Assembly (NCBI GenBank): GCA_930982035.1
Contig: CAKNJL010000006.1
Coordinates: forward strand, 1 to 61,937
Direction of reading: 5' to 3'
Source of the DNA: an uncultured Clostridium sp.
Lineage (GTDB): Bacteria; Bacillota; Clostridia; TANB77; CAG-508
DNA: 61,937 nt
The notes beneath the pieces are model-generated. The model did not search any database. It had not been told where the DNA came from and worked only from the letters and a program-made list of their open reading frames with translations. Positions 34,788 to 45,000 of the stretch are shown piece after piece. The position numbers and the translations under genes are program-made. Every line of letters begins with the position of its first letter. Within the stretch, counting starts at the first letter, position 1.

Positions 34788-36107
34788 TTAACTATTTGTG
34801 GATTCATTATTTGCGGTATTATTTGCATTTTCTATTTTTTCTGTCTGTACTGTTGTATCTCCTGAATTCTCTGTCTCTACGCATTCCACTACTTTTTGAC
34901 CAATTTCAGCAATCAGTTCACTTGCATTCTCAACATTTTTAGTAAATACTCCTACTAAATATGTATTTTCACCATAGATGATGCCATAATCATGGACATA
35001 CCCATTATATGAGCCGTATTTGTGAGCTACATCATATTGAGGTAAATTTGCTTTTAAATATTCTCCTCCTGATGATTTTTTCATATGTTCTATTAAAGTA
35101 CTATATTGTTCTTCATTCTGATATAGATATTTCAATACATCATAGTAATATGAAACACTTGCTACATTTGATGTATAAAAGTCTTCTATTAATTTCATAT
35201 CTGTATATTTTGCTATTTCTTCTTTACATTTTTGATATCCTAAATTATGAATTAAAATGTTTAACGCTGTATTATCACTGTTAACAATTGTTTGTTCTAA
35301 AAGATATGAAATTGGTACACTATCTCCAACTTTATAATCTGTTGTTGTTGTTCCTCCACCTGCTTCATAGTCATTTTTGTTATATTTTAAAGTATCTGTT
35401 AAATTTATTTCTCCATTATAAATTTTATCATAATATATCATTGAGACAGGTACTTTTATGGTACTTGCTGCTGTAAAATATGCATTTTCATTATAGAAAT
35501 AATATTTTTTCTTTTCTATATTGTAAAAGAAAAAATAAAAATTACTTACATCTAACTCATTTTCTGCCCTAATTTCACCTATCAACTGTTCTATATTAGT
35601 ATCTACTGTTTCTTCCACAGGTTCTTCCTCCACACTAGCAGTTTCTATACTTTCTTCTTCTATTTGACTTTCTGCTTCTTGGGGTACCTTATCTTCTTTA
35701 TTACCATTTACAAGGCTAATACATATCAATATTATTATAACTATTACTAAAATTAATATAAATACAGGCTTTGCTAATAATTTTATATTATTTTTTCTTT
35801 TATTTTCTGTCTTACTTTTTTTATATTTATTAATTTGTGTACTTCGCTTTGTTGATTTATTGGATACTTTATTATTTGATTTACTTTTTCCTACTGGTCT
35901 ACTTTTTGTATTTTGATTTTTTCTTGAAACATTATTTCTTTTTATGTTTTGCTTTTTATTAAAAAATTTTTTTATTTTAATTATTAAATCATCAAATATT
36001 TCTTTGTTTTCACGGGATTCTCCTTGGTTTATATCTTCACTTGTATTGTCATTTTGAATTTTTTTAGAATTTTTTCTTCCTTTTGCATGTTTTCCCTTTT
36101 TAGCCAT
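34788..36107 (-). CDS. Membrane-anchored class A beta-lactamase-like serine hydrolase
   Basis: 439 aa. A basic, low-complexity cytoplasmic head (1-110) leads to one membrane segment (113-133), an acidic linker with repeated EE pairs, and a beta-lactamase-type domain. Active-site motifs are S215-T-I-K218 and S277-D-N279; the third motif is KYG (in HKYGSY) in place of KTG. Such proteins with an anchored catalytic domain can be beta-lactamases or cell-wall hydrolases. The altered third motif and the Lys-rich head make plain antibiotic resistance uncertain. It is probably a single-gene unit. Confidence 0.85.
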   Translation of the reverse strand: MAKKGKHAKGRKNSKKIQNDNTSEDINQGESRENKEIFDDLIIKIKKFFNKKQNIKRNNVSRKNQNTKSRPVGKSKSNNKVSNKSTKRSTQINKYKKSKTENKRKNNIKLLAKPVFILILVIVIIILICISLVNGNKEDKVPQEAESQIEEESIETASVEEEPVEETVDTNIEQLIGEIRAENELDVSNFYFFFYNIEKKKYYFYNENAYFTAASTIKVPVSMIYYDKIYNGEINLTDTLKYNKNDYEAGGGTTTTDYKVGDSVPISYLLEQTIVNSDNTALNILIHNLGYQKCKEEIAKYTDMKLIEDFYTSNVASVSYYYDVLKYLYQNEEQYSTLIEHMKKSSGGEYLKANLPQYDVAHKYGSYNGYVHDYGIIYGENTYLVGVFTKNVENASELIAEIGQKVVECVETENSGDTTVQTEKIENANNTANNESTNS

Positions 36108-36193
36108 GATTAACTCCTTTTTTTATTTGATTATAACACAAAATTGAAAAATGCAAAATATATTATTAAAATTTTTCAGGATGTTGTGACAAA

Positions 36194-36307
36194 ACAAATC
36201 TAGCTTCGCTAGACCTTTTCTCTACTTTTAATATTTGTTACATTAAATTAAGGTCTAGCAAGAAGCGTATAAGATTTGTCGACGCGAAAAATTGCTTTGC
36301 AATTTTT
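36194..36307. repeat. Long structured repeat between sufB and the serine hydrolase
   Basis: ACAAATCT, GCTTC and GCTAGACCTT (36194-36217) pair in order with AAGGTCTAGC, GAAGC and AGATTTGT (36250-36279), giving 23 pairs in an 86-nt hairpin. A second hairpin, AAAAATTGC/GCAATTTTT, follows at 36287-36307. The block shares CTTTTCTCTACTTTT and ATTTGT(C/T)GAC(G/A)CGAAAAATT with 37349-37425 on the other side of sufB. Confidence 0.6.
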
Positions 36308-36320
36308 CTGTGCACCTATA

Positions 36321-36363
36321 TTTTTTACTTTATAGGAAATGCAATTTCCTATAAAGTAAAAAA
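36321..36363 (-). terminator. Terminator of the dtxR-sufC-sufB operon
   Basis: A perfect 20-bp stem (36321-36340 with 36344-36363) with a 3-nt loop, ending in T residues on the minus strand, only 5 bp after the sufB stop. Confidence 0.9.
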
Positions 36364-36368
36364 CATCC

Positions 36369-37301
36369 CTATCTCAAAAATCCATTTATAATTTCTTCTT
36401 CTGCTTGTTTTTCAGATAACCCTAATGTCATAAGTTTTATCAATTGCTCTCCTGCAATTTTCCCTATAGCTGCTTCATGGATTAAATTTGCTTCTACATT
36501 GTTTGCAGTTATTTCAGGTACTGCAGTAACAATTGCATTGTCTTTTATTATGGCGTCACATTCACTATGTGCAAAACATTTTTCATTTCCATATATTTTA
36601 GAAATAAATTCTTGTTTTGAATCTCCTGTTGCAACAGACCTAGATGTTACATGTGTACTAGAGTTTTCACCATTTAATTGTACATCAAATATTGTTTTAG
36701 CATATTGTTTTCCATCTGTCATTATTTTTTCAGTAACAACAAAATTTGTATCATTTTCTAAAACTCCTTTTGTTTCTCTTATTGTTGAACTCACTCCTTT
36801 TATTTGTGTACTTTCCATTTCTAAGCTACTTCCGGCTTTCAAATATACTTCTGTTACTGGATTTAATATTCTTTTTCCATCTCCATTTCCTTCTCCATAA
36901 TGTTTTTCTATATATCTTACTTTTGCTCCTTCTTCTAAATAAAATCTATGAATCCCATCATGTTCTGAATCTTTGTGATGGTCATTATGAATTCCACAAC
37001 CTGCTATTATTATCACATTTGCATTTTTTCCGATATGGAAATCATTATATACTAGGTCTTTCAATCCACTTTCTGTAATGATTACTGGTATATGAATAAA
37101 TTCAAATTTTGTATTTTCTTTGACATATATATCAATTCCTGATACATCTTTTTTGGTTACGATATTTACATTTTCTGTTACTTGTCTTTCTACTCCTTTT
37201 CCATTTTTTCTTATATTATATGCACCTTTTGTAATGTTTTCTAAGTTTGATACTTCACTTAATAATTGCTCATCTATTTCATTTAAATTTTTTGATTCCA
37301 T
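36369..37301 (-). CDS. sufB: SufB/SufD-family Fe-S cluster scaffold (minimal SufBC type)
   Basis: 310 aa, preceded by AAGGGAGG. The central beta-helix region (IIAGCGIHNDHHKDSEHDGIH, then long beta-rich stretches) and the C-terminal HEAAIGKIAGEQL...MTLGLSEKQAEEEIINGFL are SufB/D hallmarks. It is shorter than bacterial SufB (about 470 aa) and fits the short, two-component SufCB systems seen in anaerobes and archaea, with no SufD, SufS or SufU nearby. SufB serves as scaffold where clusters are assembled with SufC. It follows sufC by 285 bp that contain tandem repeats, so it may have its own expression control. Confidence 0.88.
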   Translation of the reverse strand: MESKNLNEIDEQLLSEVSNLENITKGAYNIRKNGKGVERQVTENVNIVTKKDVSGIDIYVKENTKFEFIHIPVIITESGLKDLVYNDFHIGKNANVIIIAGCGIHNDHHKDSEHDGIHRFYLEEGAKVRYIEKHYGEGNGDGKRILNPVTEVYLKAGSSLEMESTQIKGVSSTIRETKGVLENDTNFVVTEKIMTDGKQYAKTIFDVQLNGENSSTHVTSRSVATGDSKQEFISKIYGNEKCFAHSECDAIIKDNAIVTAVPEITANNVEANLIHEAAIGKIAGEQLIKLMTLGLSEKQAEEEIINGFLR

Positions 37302-37348
37302 TTTACTGACCTCCCTTTCTTAATGTATAAATTTTCGATTAACACGAA

Positions 37349-37425
37349 CTTTTCTCTACTTTTTTATTTGACTATGTATTTTTTAATTCTCAAAAAAGTA
37401 TAGAAATTTGTTGACACGAAAAATT
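37349..37425. repeat. Repeat upstream of sufB, related to the structured block downstream
   Basis: Shares a 15-bp word, CTTTTCTCTACTTTT, and an 18-of-20 match to ATTTGT(C/T)GAC(G/A)CGAAAAATT with 36215-36293, in the same order, spacing (57 against 59 nt) and orientation. The two copies flank sufB. Confidence 0.5.
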
Positions 37426-37447
37426 TTTATGCGCTTTTTCTTTAATT

Positions 37448-37567
37448 ATTATATTCACAACTAAGTTAGTTGTATATTTACTTTTCCATTATATTCACAA
37501 CTATGCTACTTATATATTTCTTTTTCTATTATATTTAAAATCATATTGTTTATATATTTCTTTATTA
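37448..37567. repeat. Three 40-bp tandem repeats between sufC and sufB
   Basis: Units start at 37448, 37488 and 37528, each with ATTATATT and ending in a TTATATATTTCTTT-type tract. The first two share ATTATATTCACAACTA; the third is more diverged. Copy number could vary by slippage. Confidence 0.65.
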
Positions 37568-37586
37568 TTTTTCATTAAATTTATTT

Positions 37587-38303
37587 TTATATTTTGCATT
37601 TTCTTTTTTGGCAACATTCTTTACCTTTTATTTCTTTATTTAAAATTTCTTCACTTGTACCAATCTCTTTTATCTTTCCTGATTTCATTAAAATGATTTC
37701 ATCAGCTATTTCTAATATTTTTTCTTGATGTGAAATAATAATTGTTGTTCCTTTTGTTATTTCACTCATTGTTTCAAATATATCAATCAGATTATTAAAA
37801 CTCCATAAATCAATTCCTGCCTCTGGTTCGTCAAAAATTGTTAGTTTAGTTTGTCTTAATGCTACTGTTGCAATTTCTATTCTTTTTAATTCTCCTCCTG
37901 ATAATGATCCATTTACTTCTCTATCTACATATTCTTTTGCACATAAACCTACTTTAGCTAAAGCTTCACATGCTTCTTTTTTTGTTATTTTTTTATTTGC
38001 TGATATTTTTAGCAAATCATATACTGTAATTCCTTTAAATTTAACAGGTTGTTGAAATCCAAAACTTATTCCCAATTTTGCCCTTTCATTTATTTCCATA
38101 TTTGTTATATCTTTTCCATCAAATATGATTTTTCCTGAATCTGGTTTTTCTATTCCCATAATCATTTTTACTAATGTAGATTTTCCTGAACCATTTGGGC
38201 CAGTTATTGCTATAAATTTTCCTAAATCTATTTGTAAATTTATATTATTTAAGATTTTTTTATTATCTCTTTCAAAACATATATTTTCTAATTCTAATAT
38301 CAT
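37587..38303 (-). CDS. sufC: SufC Fe-S assembly ABC ATPase
   Basis: 238 aa. Walker A GPNGSGKST at about 34-42, signature LSGGELKRIEIA, Walker B LTIFDEPEAGID and a switch histidine in IIISHQEK identify the SufC-type soluble ABC ATPase (the EAGID form of Walker B is typical). It drives conformational change of SufB during cluster assembly. Its ATG overlaps the dtxR stop in an ATGA, so the two are translationally coupled. The C-terminus ends in a CCQKRKC cluster that could bind metal; this is not standard for SufC. Confidence 0.95.
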   Translation of the reverse strand: MILELENICFERDNKKILNNINLQIDLGKFIAITGPNGSGKSTLVKMIMGIEKPDSGKIIFDGKDITNMEINERAKLGISFGFQQPVKFKGITVYDLLKISANKKITKKEACEALAKVGLCAKEYVDREVNGSLSGGELKRIEIATVALRQTKLTIFDEPEAGIDLWSFNNLIDIFETMSEITKGTTIIISHQEKILEIADEIILMKSGKIKEIGTSEEILNKEIKGKECCQKRKCKI

Positions 38304-38785
38304 TTTTTAACCTCCATTTTATTTTTTTTATTTAATCTATTTTTTATGGTTATTTTAATGCAACTTTGACACTTAGGGTTGTCTTTATCATAGTCACAAT
38401 CTAAATCTCCTAAATCCATAATTTTGCTTATATATCTTTCTAGTTTTTTAGTAGTATCCGGTGACATAGCATGTTTCATCGATTTTGCTTCTTCTTCGGC
38501 ATCTTTTTCATCTACTTCTAGTATGTCTATTAAAAACATTTTTATAATATCATGTTTTTTTATGATTTCTTTTGCTTTTTCTTCCCCTTGATATGTTAGG
38601 TTGATATCTCCATAAACTTCGTATTCTATTAAGTCTAAGTCTCTTAGATTTTTTATGGCTCGATTAACACTTGGTTTCGTTATCTTTAACTTTTGTGCTA
38701 TATCTGTAACTCTAACCTTACCACTACTTTTTTCTAATATATATATAGTTTTTAAATATTCTTCTTGGGAATTTGTTAGTTTCAT
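38300..38785 (-). CDS. DtxR-family metal-dependent repressor
   Basis: 161 aa from the ATG at 38785, which has GAAAGGAGAA just upstream; an ATG 12 codons earlier overlaps the operator. Winged helix at 1-65 (EEYLKTIYILEKSSGKVRV, KPSVNRAIKNL), then a dimerization and metal-binding half with HDIIKMFL and EAKSMKHAMS, as in DtxR/MntR/IdeR proteins. A C-terminal DCDYDKDNPKCQSC segment adds two cysteines. Family members bind DNA when loaded with iron or manganese. As first gene of a dtxR-sufC-sufB operon it most likely couples Fe-S assembly to iron supply and controls itself. Confidence 0.88.
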   Translation of the reverse strand: MKLTNSQEEYLKTIYILEKSSGKVRVTDIAQKLKITKPSVNRAIKNLRDLDLIEYEVYGDINLTYQGEEKAKEIIKKHDIIKMFLIDILEVDEKDAEEEAKSMKHAMSPDTTKKLERYISKIMDLGDLDCDYDKDNPKCQSCIKITIKNRLNKKNKMEVKK

Positions 38786-38802
38786 AATTCTCCTTTCTAT
38801 TT

Positions 38803-38848
38803 TGTTAGTTTGTGCTAACATTTTACTATTTCTTTTTCATTTTGTCAA
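38803..38848 (-). promoter_or_regulatory. Promoter and DtxR-like operator of the dtxR-sufCB operon
   Basis: On the minus strand TTGACA (38843-38848) and TAAAAT (38820-38825) are exactly 17 nt apart. The perfect inverted repeat TGTTAG-N6-CTAACA occupies 38803-38820, touching the -10 box and covering the transcription start. It carries the TTAG...CTAA half-sites of DtxR/IdeR boxes. Position and form point to autorepression. Confidence 0.75.
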
Positions 38849-38882
38849 TAGCTGATAAAAAAAAGATTTGATAGTTTTTGGA

Positions 38883-38942
38883 CAACCATTGGAAAAAAAG
38901 ACTTTTATGCAATATGGAAGTATCACTTTCTTATTGTAGAAC
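38883..38942 (+). repeat. Interspersed repeat, copy 2
   Basis: Starts CAACCATTGGA and ends ATCACTTTCTTATTGTAGAA; related to copies at 34616 and 55748. It lies between the end of the giant gene and the dtxR promoter, and is followed by a terminator stem. Confidence 0.5.
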
Positions 38943-38977
38943 AAATCGGAAAGCCTTAAAGTTTGTATAAAAATAAA

Positions 38978-39007
38978 AGACAGCTAACTATTTCTAATTA
39001 ACTGTCT
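38978..39007 (-). terminator. Terminator of the giant surface-protein gene
   Basis: AGACAG-x-TAA (38978-38987) pairs with TTA-x-CTGTCT (38998-39007) and is followed, on the minus strand, by a T-rich tail. It lies about 80 bp after the stop codon. Confidence 0.7.
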
Positions 39008-39085
39008 CTTATTATTTATTTTCTATTCATTCGAAGTCTCTAACAAATTTCATTAGCAAATTAGTATTTACTTTTCTCAAAAATT

Positions 39086-42000
39086 CTACTTAGAATTTTT
39101 TTCTTTTTTCTTGTAGCTAAGTAGTAATCCAATACTTATTGCTAGAACAATTTGTACTATTCCTATGATAACTATTCTGTCATTTCTGTCTAGTCCTGTA
39201 GCAATTGTTAATAACATACTTGAACTTGAACTGTTGTCTTCTTTGTTTACATCTTCGTATCCAGCTGGGTTGTCTAAATTGCTTAGGATTACTAGGTTGT
39301 CTTTTTGTCCGAAGTTGTTTTCTCCTTTTTCCCATCTTAATACTATTTCTATTTCTTTGTATTGTCCTGGTTGTATCATTTCATCTTTTAGGGCATCTGT
39401 TGTTAATGTTCCGTTTTTGTTTTCCCAATATATACTGTTGTCTTCTTGGTTGAAGCTGTATCCTGCTGGGATTACTTCTACTATTTCTCCTGCTGTTCCT
39501 TCTATTTCTCCTTTGTTTGTTATTCTTATCTTGTATGTTATTTTTATGTCTGCTGTTTCTGTTTTACTTCTATGTATGTCTACTTTGTATAATTGGTCTT
39601 TTGTTGTTATACTTTGTGTTCCTTGGCTTATTCCGTTTACATTTACATTTTCTACCCATTTGTCTACACTTAGGTTGAATAGTTGTTTTTCATAGTAATA
39701 GATTACTGTTATTTTGTCTTTTTCCATCTCTCCTTTGTAGTTTTCTGTTTTTTCTACAAATTTATAGTATGGGATTTCTTTTTGTTCTGTTTCGTATTTG
39801 TCTCCTACATGGCCTTCTATTGTTTCTGTTGGTGATACTTCATAGTCTGTTCCTTTTTCTAGGTATTTTACTTCTACTTCTGCTTTTCTTTCATAATAGT
39901 ATTTTACTATTATTTCTTCTTCTTCCATTTCTCCCTTACTATTTGATGGTTTTTCTACTAGGTCATATCCTTCGAATTGTTTTTCTTCTGTTTCGTAACT
40001 GTCTCCTACATGGCCTTGTATTTCTTCTTCATCTAGTTTGTTTCCTGTTTCTTTGTCTATGTATTCTACTTTTACTTTTGCTTGTTTTTCATAATAGTAG
40101 TTTACTTCTATTACTTCTTCTGTCATTTGGCCTTTTGCATTTGTTGGTAACATGTTGTTTCCTTCTTCGTCTACTGCTACTAGGTCATATCCTTCAAATC
40201 CTCTTGCTGGTATGTTGTATTCGTCTCCTACATTTCCTTCATGTTCTTCTACTGCAAGTTTTTTGTTTGTATGTATGTCTATATGGTTTTCTATTACTCC
40301 TCCAGCTTGTTTCTTGTAGTAATATACTACTATTATTTCTGTGTTATATGTTCCGTCTGGATTTTTTGTTATTTCCATTTTTCCTGTTGCATTTTCTGGT
40401 GTTTCTACTAGATTGTATCCTTTTATGTCTTTTGCTGTTGTTGTATAATCATCATTTTCATGTCCTTCTATTGTTTCTTCATCTTCTAATACAAGGTTAT
40501 CTGTTAGGTCTTCTGGTGTATTGTCTTGTTCTAGGTATTTTACTATTACTTTTGCTTTCTTAATATAATAATATTTTACTTCTATTAGGTTTTGTGTCAT
40601 GTTTCCTTCTGCATTTGTAGGTAGTTTTGAGTTTCCTTCGCTGTCTTCTGTTACTAAGTCATATCCTTCAAATGTTTTTGATGGTATGTTGTAGTAGTCT
40701 CCTTCATTTCCTTTGTGTTCTTCACTATATAGCAATTCTCCTGTAATGTCATCTATGTGTTTTTCTATTACTCCTGCTGATACATGGGCATAATAGTATT
40801 TTACTACTTGTTCTCCTGTTTTATCCATTACTATATTTGGCTCTTCTGGACTTCCTACTAGTACATATCCTTCAAAGTCTTCTGCTTGTGTCTCAAATAT
40901 GTCTCCTACTTTTCCGTTTTTGGTCTCTTCTTTTAGAATTTTTCCTGTTTCTCTATCTATGTGTTGTACTTTTGCTTTTGTGTTTTGTGCATAATAGTAA
41001 ATTACTTCTATTGTTTCTTTTGTCATATTTCCTTTTGTGTTATTTGTTGACTCTACAAATGTGTAGTTATCAATTGTTTTTTGCTCTGTTTCATATTCTT
41101 TTCCTTCATATCCTTCTATTACTTCTTCTTTTGCTAATACTTGGTTATCTGTGTTGTCTTCTGGTGTATCATCTTTTTCTAAGTATTTTACTATTACTTT
41201 TGTATTTTGTGCATAGTAGTAGATTACTTCTATAGGGTCTTTTGTCATTGCTCCTTCTGTGTTTTCTGTTGACTCAATAAATGTGTATCCTGGGATGTCT
41301 TCTTTTATTGTTTTGTATTCTTTTCCTACATATCCTTCTATTGTTCTTTCTGGTTCTAGCACTTTGTTGTCTGTGTTATCTTCTGGTGTGTTGTCTTTTT
41401 CTAGATATTTTACTACTACATTTGTGTTTGGTGCATAGTAGTAGATTACTACTATTTCTTCTCTTTGCATTACTCCACTTGTGTTGTTTGTTGTCTCTAC
41501 TAGTGTATATCCTTCAATATCTTCTGCAAATGTAGAATAGTTTTCTCCTTCATATCCTAACATTGTTTTTTCTTGTGCTAGTACTTTGTTATCCGCTATG
41601 TCATTTGGTGTTTCGTCTTGTTCTAGATATTTTACTGTTACTTTTGTATTTTTTGCATAATAGTAGATTTTTTCTTGTGGCTCTGATGTATATATTCCTG
41701 TTTTTTCTGCTGGCTCTTCTACTAGGGTGTATCCTGGGATTTCTTTTACATCTTCTGTTACGTCATATGGATCTCCTATTATTCCTTCTTTTGTCTTTTC
41801 ATCTGTTATCTCTTTTCCGGTGTTCTTATCCACATATTTTACCACTACTGTGGATGGTGTTTTGTTCATTGTGTTTGTTATTTCTGCTTCTTTTACATTT
41901 GTTTCTCCTGCTTTGTCTATTACTTCTCCCACTTCTTTTCCATAGTAGTATAGGTCATTTTCCATTACTTCTTGTTCATCTACTGTATATGTTATTTCTT

Positions 42001-45000
42001 GTCCGTTTTCATCATATTTATCTAGTTTTGTGAATGTGTAGGTCCAGTTTTGTTCTTTTGTTACTACTGCACTTTTTACTACAATTTCATTTGTATTATT
42101 TTCATTTGAATTAGGCTCTGTACCATTTTCTCCTATTGTTTTTACTTGTAGTCTAATTGATACTGGTCTTTTCTTATACTTGTCTTCTTGGTCTTCCCAT
42201 TTTTTACTTACTTCTATACTAATTGTATCTGTTGGTCTTGTGAATGTGTTTGTTATTGTTGTTCCTTCAACTTTGCTTGTATAGAATTTTAAATCTCTTG
42301 GGGTCTTTTCTTTCTCTTCTACTGTGTAATTAATAATATTGTTGTACTCGTCATATTTTGGTAAGTCTTTAAATACATATCCCCATGTATTTGAAGTATT
42401 TCCATTTGCTTTAGTTTCATTGTTTACGCCTATACTTTCTTGCATATTGTTTTTATTTATATTGCTATTTTCTGTACTATTGTTCACTGGTTCAGTTTCA
42501 ATTATCTCGTCTTTAGTACTTAATTCGTATCTATCTACTTCTGCTCCATTTGCTTTTAATACTATTATTACACTTTCTGGTCTTCTTTGTGCTTGAATTT
42601 CATTGTCTTCCCAAATTTTTGTTACTGGTACATTTACTTTTGTTGTATCTTGTGTAAATGTGTTTATTACTGTTAAACCTTTTATTTCTTTATTATAGAA
42701 TTCTAGGTCATTACTATTTACTTCTGTTTCATCTGCTGTGTATACAATTTCTTGTCCATTATCATCATATTTGTCTACTTCTGTAAATGTATATTGCCAT
42801 ACTTCTACTTCTTCTGCTCTTAATAACTCTGTTCCACTTCCTGTTACATTGTTATTTATTTGTTCTATGATTGCTTCCTCTTGTTCGCCTGTTACAACAT
42901 CTACATTTGATACATTTACTTCTTGCTCTTTTATCATGTTATTTCCATTTTTTAATTGTAATTTGATACTTTCTGGACGTTTTCCTGCTTCATTATTCTT
43001 ATCATTCCATACCTTGGTTACTGTTATTTCTGTCAAGTCTTTTGGTCTTTCAAATGTATTTATTATTGTTACTTCTTTTTTGTTTTCTTCTACATTTGCT
43101 ATTTCTCCTATTGTTGTTTCATAAAATTTTAAGTCGTCTGCATTCTTTTCTTTTTCTTCTACTTTGTATTCTATTTCTTCTCCTTTACTGTTGTATTTTG
43201 GTAATCCTTTAAATGTATGGCTTGTTTCTGTCTTTGTATTTAGCTCATATGTATCAATAACTGCTTCTGGGTCATTGTTATCTGCATTTTCGGCTTTTAC
43301 ATTTATTACAATTGTTCCTGGTCTTCTTTTAGCTTGGGTTTCATTGTCTCTCCATTCTTTATTTACTTTTAGTTCTATCGTTTCATTTGGTACTGTAAAT
43401 GTATTTGTTATTTCATATCCATTTACCATATCTCCTGTTGGTTCTGTTGTTTCATAGAATTTCAAGTCATCTTTATTTACCTCTTGCTCTTGTACTGTGT
43501 ATTGTATTTCTTGTCCATTTTCATCATATTTTGCTAAGTCTACAAATGTGTATTCCCAAATATTTGGAGCATCATTTTCACTAATTTCTTCGTCTATAGT
43601 TTGTTCTTTTGAAAATTCTCCATTTGCTAACAATTGTATTTTTATGCTTTCTGGTCGTTTTCCATTTGCATCATTATTATCGTTCCAGATTTTTCTTACT
43701 GTTACATTTATTACATCATCTGGTGTTTTAAAGTTGTTTCTTATTGTTGCTTGTTTATCTTGTACTGCCACATTATTTTCTTCTACTTCATAGAATTTCA
43801 AGTCTCCTTCTGTCTTTTCTCTTTCTTCTACTGTATATTGGATTTCATTTCCGTTTTCATCATATTTTTGTAGTCCTTCTATTACAGTTGACCATTGATT
43901 TGTTGTTCCTTCTACCATGTTGGCTTTTGTAATTTCTTGTGTTTTTACTTCTTGGTCTCCGTTTTTTACTACTATTATGATGCTTTCTGGTCTTCTTCCA
44001 GCTTGTGTTTCGTTGTCATTCCATATTTTGTTTACTGTTATTTGTGTTGTGTATTCTGTTGGTATTTCTTTTGTATCTTCTACTTTTTCTTCCTTTTGTG
44101 GTGTCTCTAAATTTATCGTTCCTGTTACTGTGTTCTCCACTTTTGCTTGTGTTACATCTATATCTTTATATACAAGACTTATTTCTTTTGTTATATTTAT
44201 TTCTTTTTCACCATTAACAAAGGTATCTATATCACCAATTTCTTCTGTCCATGTTATTGTTTTTTCCTCACTGTCATATGAACCATTTGCTATATTTGAT
44301 TTTTCTAAGTCTATTTCATATGGTAATGTATCTACTATTGTTACAGTCGCATTTCCTATATAATTGTCTACTTTTGCTGTATAGTTTATATTATAGTCTA
44401 TTGCTTGATCTGGCAATGTTATTTTTTCTGTTGAGCTTTCTTTTTCTATTGTTTGTTCTGTTATGTTTGGCTCTTTTAATTTATAGTAGTAGATTACTTC
44501 TGTTGTTCCTTCTTTTATTGTTCCTGTTGCATTGTCTGGCATTGATACTAATTCATAATTTACTGGTATATCTGTTGCTGGTTGCGTTTCATAAGCTGAA
44601 TCTATTTCTCCTGTAATCGTTTGGTCTGCACTTAAACTTTCTGTCGTATTTTCTTTATAATGATGTACTATTACATTTCCTTGACCTAATTTATTTTGTA
44701 TTGTTACTATAGCTTGTTCTTTTGCTATTGGCTGTTCATATATTTTTTGATATTTAGCAACTAACATATTATTTGTGTCAATTATTGAATATCCTTCTTC
44801 TGTTTCTTTTATTAGAGTATTATTATCTATATCCATATTTTCGTCAATGTTTGTTATCCACTCTACTTTTCCTTCTTCTGTATATTTTATTAATACTAAT
44901 TTATCTTGTTCCTCTGAACCTTCTACTTTTATTTCTTCTCCATATTCAGTTTCTTCTTTTGGTATTACTATATTCCCTTGATAATATGCTATTGCAATAT

